DNA of 64,000 nt, from NCBI RefSeq assembly GCF_029222705.1, contig NZ_JARGZF010000002.1, positions 1-64,000 of the forward strand, read 5' to 3'. Made by a program: the position numbers and the translations under genes. The notes below the pieces were generated by a model that was not told the DNA's origin, did no database searches, and worked only from the letters and a program-made list of their open reading frames with translations. This DNA is from Knoellia sp. p5-6-4. Lineage in GTDB: Bacteria; Actinomycetota; Actinomycetes; Actinomycetales; Dermatophilaceae. Shown here in pieces: positions 61,056 to 64,000 of the stretch. The stretch's first letter is position 1, and each line of letters begins with the position of its first letter.

Positions 61056-62801
61056 CTACAGGTACTGGCCGGTGTTGGCGACGTTGTCGATCGAGCGCCC
61101 CGGCTCGGTTCCGGACTTGCCGGTGATGAGCGTGCGGATGTAGACGATCCGCTCGCCCTTCTTGCCGGAGATGCGTGCCCAGTCGTCGGGGTTCGTCGTG
61201 TTGGGCAGGTCCTCGTTCTCCTTGAACTCGTCGACGCAGCTCGCGAGCAGGTGGTCGACGCGGATGCCGCGCTGGCCCTGGGTGAGGAAGTCCTTGATGG
61301 CCATCTTCTTCGCCCGGTCGACGATGTTCTGGATCATCGCGCCACTGTTGAAGTCCTTGAAGTAGAGGACCTCCTTGTCGCCGTTGGCGTAGGTCACCTC
61401 CAGGAAGCGGTTCTCCTCGATCTCGGAGTACATCCGCTCCACGGCCGCGGTGATCATGGCGTCGACCGTTGCCTGCGGTGAGCCGCCGTGCTCGGCGAGG
61501 TCGTGCTCGTGCAGGGGCAGGTCGGCGACGAGGTACTTGGTGAAGATGTCGCGGGCGCTCTCGGCGTCCGGGCGCTCGATCTTGATCTTCACGTCGAGGC
61601 GGCCGGGCCGCAGGATCGCGGGGTCGATCATGTCCTCGCGGTTGGAGGCGCCGATGACGATGACGTTCTCGAGGCGCTCGACACCGTCGATCTCCGAGAG
61701 CAGCTGCGGCACGATCGTGGTCTCGACGTCCGAGGAGACGCCCGAGCCGCGGGTGCGGAACAGGCTGTCCATCTCGTCGAAGAACACGACGACGGGCGTG
61801 CCCCCGGACGCCTTCTCGCGGGCCCGCTGGAAGATGAGCCGGATGTGGCGCTCGGTCTCGCCGACGTACTTGTTGAGCAGCTCGGGGCCCTTGATGTTCA
61901 GGAAGAACGACTTGCCGACCGGCTTGCCCTCCCGCTCGGCGACCTTGCGGGCCAGCGACGACGCGACCGCCTTCGCGATGAGCGTCTTGCCGCACCCTGG
62001 CGGGCCGTAGAGCAGCACGCCCTTCGGCGGCTTCAGCTTGTGCTCGAGGAAGAGGTCGGGGTGCAGGTAGGGCAGCTCGACGGCGTCGCGGATCGCCTCG
62101 ATCTGGCCCGCCAGGCCACCGATGTCCTCGTAGTCGATGTCGGGGACCTCCTCGAGCACGAGCTCGGAGACCTCGGCCTTCGGGATCCGCTCGTAGACGA
62201 AGCCGGAACGGGGTTCGAGCATCAGGGCGTCGCCGACCCGGATCGGCTCGCCGACGAGGGACTCGGCCATCCGCACCACGCGCTCCTCGTCGGCGTGGGC
62301 CACGACGAGGACGCGGTCGTCGTCGAGGAGCTCCTTGATCATGACGACCTCGCCGACCCGCTCGAAGCCGCAGGTGGCGACCACGTTCATGGCCTCGTTG
62401 AGGCGGACCTCCCGGCCGGAGGACAGCTCGCCCGGGTCGACCGCCGGGCTCACCGCCACGTGCATCTTCCGGCCGCCGGTCAGGATGTCGACCGTGGCGT
62501 CGTCGTAGGACTCGAGCACGATGCCGTAGGCGGCCGGCGGCTGGGCCAGCCGGTCGACCTCGCTCTTGAGCGTGACGATCTGCTCGCGCGCCTCCTTGAG
62601 CGTGCGCACGAGGCGTTCGTTCTGCGACGAGATGGTGGCGAGGTTCGACTGGAGCTGCAGCACCTTGGTCTCGAGCTCGCGGGAGCGGGCGGGAGCGTCG
62701 GCCAGGCGCTGGCGCAGGGCCGCCACCTCCTCGGCGAGCAGCTGCTGCTGGCGGCGCTCCTCGGCGTGGTCGTCGCCGCGGTGGCTCGTCTTGTCGCTCA
62801 T
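61056..62801 (-). CDS. arc: Arc/Mpa, proteasomal AAA ATPase
   Basis: AAA unfoldase of 581 residues. An N-terminal coiled coil ([25 protein letters not shown]...) that binds Pup is followed by OB domains and an AAA domain with [14 protein letters not shown] (Walker A) and [11 protein letters not shown] (Walker B). The C-terminus ends GQYL, the penultimate-tyrosine motif that docks to the proteasome. It is expressed from minus, 64 bp after trmI. The start ATG at 62801 follows GAGGGAG. Confidence 0.96.
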   Translation of the reverse strand: MSDKTSHRGDDHAEERRQQQLLAEEVAALRQRLADAPARSRELETKVLQLQSNLATISSQNERLVRTLKEAREQIVTLKSEVDRLAQPPAAYGIVLESYDDATVDILTGGRKMHVAVSPAVDPGELSSGREVRLNEAMNVVATCGFERVGEVVMIKELLDDDRVLVVAHADEERVVRMAESLVGEPIRVGDALMLEPRSGFVYERIPKAEVSELVLEEVPDIDYEDIGGLAGQIEAIRDAVELPYLHPDLFLEHKLKPPKGVLLYGPPGCGKTLIAKAVASSLARKVAEREGKPVGKSFFLNIKGPELLNKYVGETERHIRLIFQRAREKASGGTPVVVFFDEMDSLFRTRGSGVSSDVETTIVPQLLSEIDGVERLENVIVIGASNREDMIDPAILRPGRLDVKIKIERPDAESARDIFTKYLVADLPLHEHDLAEHGGSPQATVDAMITAAVERMYSEIEENRFLEVTYANGDKEVLYFKDFNSGAMIQNIVDRAKKMAIKDFLTQGQRGIRVDHLLASCVDEFKENEDLPNTTNPDDWARISGKKGERIVYIRTLITGKSGTEPGRSIDNVANTGQYL

Positions 62802-62865
62802 GTCGGCTCCCTCACATCGAAGGTCCGACCGCTCTCGGCGGCCGATAACCGACCCTAACGCCGAA

Positions 62866-64000
<1,135 letters not shown>

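Overview
The window is a 64 kb piece of chromosome from a high-GC actinobacterium. The evidence is a complete Pup-proteasome locus, WhiB-type and RbpA regulators, a PafBC pair, many GTG starts and very few ATA or TTA codons. Gene content and synteny (pafA ... pafBC - tatA - tatC - helY - 5'-3' exonuclease) point to the Micrococcales, perhaps an Intrasporangiaceae-like genus; the genus is inference. No rRNA, tRNA, CRISPR array or prophage was seen. One IS30-family element lies near the left edge.

Layout. 1-1.9 kb: a phosphatase tail, the IS30 element and a small hypothetical gene. 1.9-6.2 kb: sbcC-sbcD, behind a promoter resembling the PafBC DNA-damage type. 6.4-18.5 kb: metabolic and uncharacterised genes (GCS2 ligase, histidine phosphatase, PhzF, DUF1697, OsmC, kbl-tdh threonine degradation, YciO, DUF1028, DUF72, amylosucrase, DUF5655, rlmC). 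18.58 kb: a 28-bp sequence that looks like the XerCD dif site, so the window probably holds the replication terminus. 18.7-28 kb: a CarH-like B12/MerR regulator divergent from a WhiB-like gene, a tail-less SSB, a GNAT, a VanY-like peptidase, an Atg22-type MFS, rbpA with a SigR-type promoter, and an lnt-ppm1-fxsA operon. 28-37 kb: lysine 2,3- and 5,6-aminomutase genes (kal, kamE, kamD, kdd, kamA), split by an amidohydrolase and an unusual sigma-like protein fused to a membrane anchor and a Thr/Pro repeat tail. 37-39.5 kb: bioY, ybaK, an Lrp regulator and an exonuclease.

39.5-64 kb is the conserved actinobacterial block: helY, a diacylglycerol-kinase family gene, tatC, tatA, pafC, pafB, DUF3866, two FKBP genes, pafA, two coiled-coil (DivIVA-like) genes, an epimerase, prcA-prcB-pup-dop, an esterase, a PRPP-synthase-like gene, DUF3054, arc, trmI and the tail of a site-2 protease. 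Together pup, dop, pafA, arc and prcBA make the full tagging and degradation pathway: Dop deamidates Pup-Gln, PafA conjugates Pup, Arc unfolds the tagged protein and PrcAB degrades it.

Two window-wide signals stand out. First, the non-palindromic octamer CGGCATAC/GTATGCCG occurs about 30 times, on both strands and in several reading frames, and forces rare ATA and GCA codons. Second, about 20 genes have a TANNNT-like -10 box only 6-8 nt before the start codon, which implies leaderless mRNAs. At dop this layout creates a five-codon leader ORF whose stop overlaps the dop start.
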